Below, one piece after another: positions 63,291 to 64,000 of a stretch of DNA of 64,000 bases. A program made the position numbers and the translations under genes. The number at the start of each line of letters is the position of its first letter. Position 1 is the stretch's first letter. The notes below the pieces were generated by a model. That model had not been told where the DNA came from, ran no database searches, and worked only from the letters and a program-made list of their open reading frames with translations. Location of the stretch: positions 62,001 to 126,000 of the forward strand of contig NZ_JAMQGM010000021.1 in NCBI RefSeq assembly GCF_023703325.1, in the 5' to 3' direction. The DNA is from Streptomyces meridianus (lineage in GTDB: Bacteria > Actinomycetota > Actinomycetes > Streptomycetales > Streptomycetaceae).

Positions 63291-64000
63291 TCACGCGGCG
63301 GAGGCCTCGGCGCGGGTCACCGTCAGCCGGTCCCCATCGAGGCCGACCCGGACCGTGTCGCCGTCCTGGACCGTGCCGGCCAGGATCTCGCGCGCCAGCT
63401 GGTCGCCGATCGCGGTCTGGACGAGCCGGCGCAGCGGCCGCGCCCCGTACGACAGGTCCGGCCCGGCGGCCTCCTCGGAGGTGTGGCCGAGCAGCCCCAG
63501 CCAGTGCAGCGCGTCCTCGCTGACGTCCAGGGTGAGCCGGCGCGTGGCGAGCCGACGCTGGAGCTGGTCGAGCTGGAGCTTCGCGATCCGCTCCAGCTGG
63601 TCGGTGCCCAGTGGGTGGAACACCACCAGGTCGTCCAGCCGGTTGAGGAATTCCGGGCGGAACGACGTCCGCACGGTGTCCAGCACCCGCTTGCGCTTCT
63701 CCTCCTCGTCGAGCGCCGGGTCGACGAGGAACACCGACCCGAGGTTCGAGGTGAGGATGAGGATGGTGTTGCGGAAGTCGACCGTCCGCCCCTGGCCGTC
63801 CGTCAGCCTGCCGTCGTCCAGCACCTGGAGCAGGATGTCGAAGACCTCGTGGTGAGCCTTCTCGACCTCGTCGAGCAGCACCACGGTGTACGGCCGGCGC
63901 CGCACCGCCTCGGTCAGCTGGCCGCCCTCCTCGTACCCGACGTAGCCGGGCGGGGCTCCGACGAGCCGGGCCACGGAGTGCTTCTCGCTGTACTCGCTCA
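63291..64000 (-). CDS. clpB: ATP-dependent chaperone ClpB, C-terminal part (5' end outside window)
   Basis: The last ~236 residues are visible; the gene continues past the window edge. The region covers the second AAA+ domain from pore loop [20 protein letters not shown] through Walker [12 protein letters not shown], sensor 1 ILTSNLGS, the arginine-finger region [12 protein letters not shown] and sensor 2 YGARPLRRL. There is no IGF/IGL loop for ClpP, supporting ClpB (disaggregase working with DnaK) rather than ClpA/C. Confidence 0.93.
   Translation of the reverse strand, partial: SEYSEKHSVARLVGAPPGYVGYEEGGQLTEAVRRRPYTVVLLDEVEKAHHEVFDILLQVLDDGRLTDGQGRTVDFRNTILILTSNLGSVFLVDPALDEEEKRKRVLDTVRTSFRPEFLNRLDDLVVFHPLGTDQLERIAKLQLDQLQRRLATRRLTLDVSEDALHWLGLLGHTSEEAAGPDLSYGARPLRRLVQTAIGDQLAREILAGTVQDGDTVRVGLDGDRLTVTRAEASAA

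Overview
The window is a high-GC (roughly 70%+) actinomycete chromosome segment. It is almost certainly from a Streptomyces. The evidence is a WblA-type regulator, strong third-position GC in every convincing gene, GTG starts with GTGA/ATGA overlaps, many leaderless starts, and a gene order that, from memory, follows S. coelicolor from about SCO3563 (acs) to SCO3661 (clpB). All content looks like core chromosome not far from oriC. I see no prophage, insertion sequence, CRISPR array or rRNA.

Layout. 1-8.5 kb: a truncated lipoprotein deacetylase (-), then SulP transporter, acetyl-CoA synthetase, NhaA antiporter, a small holin-like membrane protein and an epoxide-hydrolase-like enzyme (+). 8.6-22.9 kb: a block whose order also matches the mycobacterial marP-Nudix-nth / crp / MBL-RidA-DUF4177 / ArsA-ArsA / whiB / ponA / phosphoesterase locus. 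It holds a membrane serine protease, Nudix hydrolase, endonuclease III, Crp, metallo-beta-lactamase-fold hydrolase, second Nudix, RidA, DUF4177, two Get3/ArsA-like ATPases, WblA, a class A PBP, YqeY and a metallophosphoesterase. 23.0 kb: tRNA-Pro(CGG). 23.2-29.6 kb: VOC protein, methyltransferase, S9 peptidase, SURF1, a large inverted-repeat element, and an overlapping sigma factor / membrane anti-sigma candidate pair. 29.7-32.0 kb: asd-ask operon. 32.4-34.2 kb: remnant of an XRE regulator and an FAD amine-oxidase-type gene. 34.2-39.1 kb: DUF5063-recR, ybaB, purD, an orphan SLATT-type 2TM protein and an unknown protein. 39.3-44.0 kb: GntR regulator, class III aminotransferase, purA and a DAGK-fold protein lacking the catalytic motif. 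44.1-48.1 kb: MarR-like repressor divergent from an antibiotic-exporter-type ABC pair, then an RHH/PIN toxin-antitoxin pair. 48.1-51.1 kb: a compact tryptophan-to-anthranilate operon (TDO, kynureninase, formamidase). 51.5-64 kb: DUF3151, MFS exporter, fba, pyrE, aldose-1-epimerase family, SRPBCC membrane protein, spermidine-synthase-like membrane protein, DUF2617, a Gly/Ser/Cys-rich small membrane protein, aminotransferase, YbjN and the 3' end of clpB.

How they work together: the region mixes housekeeping metabolism (acetate activation, aspartate family, purine and pyrimidine synthesis, glycolysis) with envelope and stress functions and developmental regulators (crp, wblA). Transcription units are short and mostly end in strong GC hairpins. 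Sixteen genes show a TAnnnT- or CAnnnT-type hexamer exactly 6-8 nt before the start codon and usually no Shine-Dalgarno, which marks them as probable leaderless transcripts. The most interesting unexplained items are the ~164-bp imperfect inverted repeat at 27.6 kb, the 720-bp hairpin-rich gap at 21.3-22.0 kb, a one-mismatch parS site at 54.94 kb, the decayed XRE regulator with a CGGCA repeat at 32.4-32.8 kb, and several conserved proteins with missing catalytic residues.
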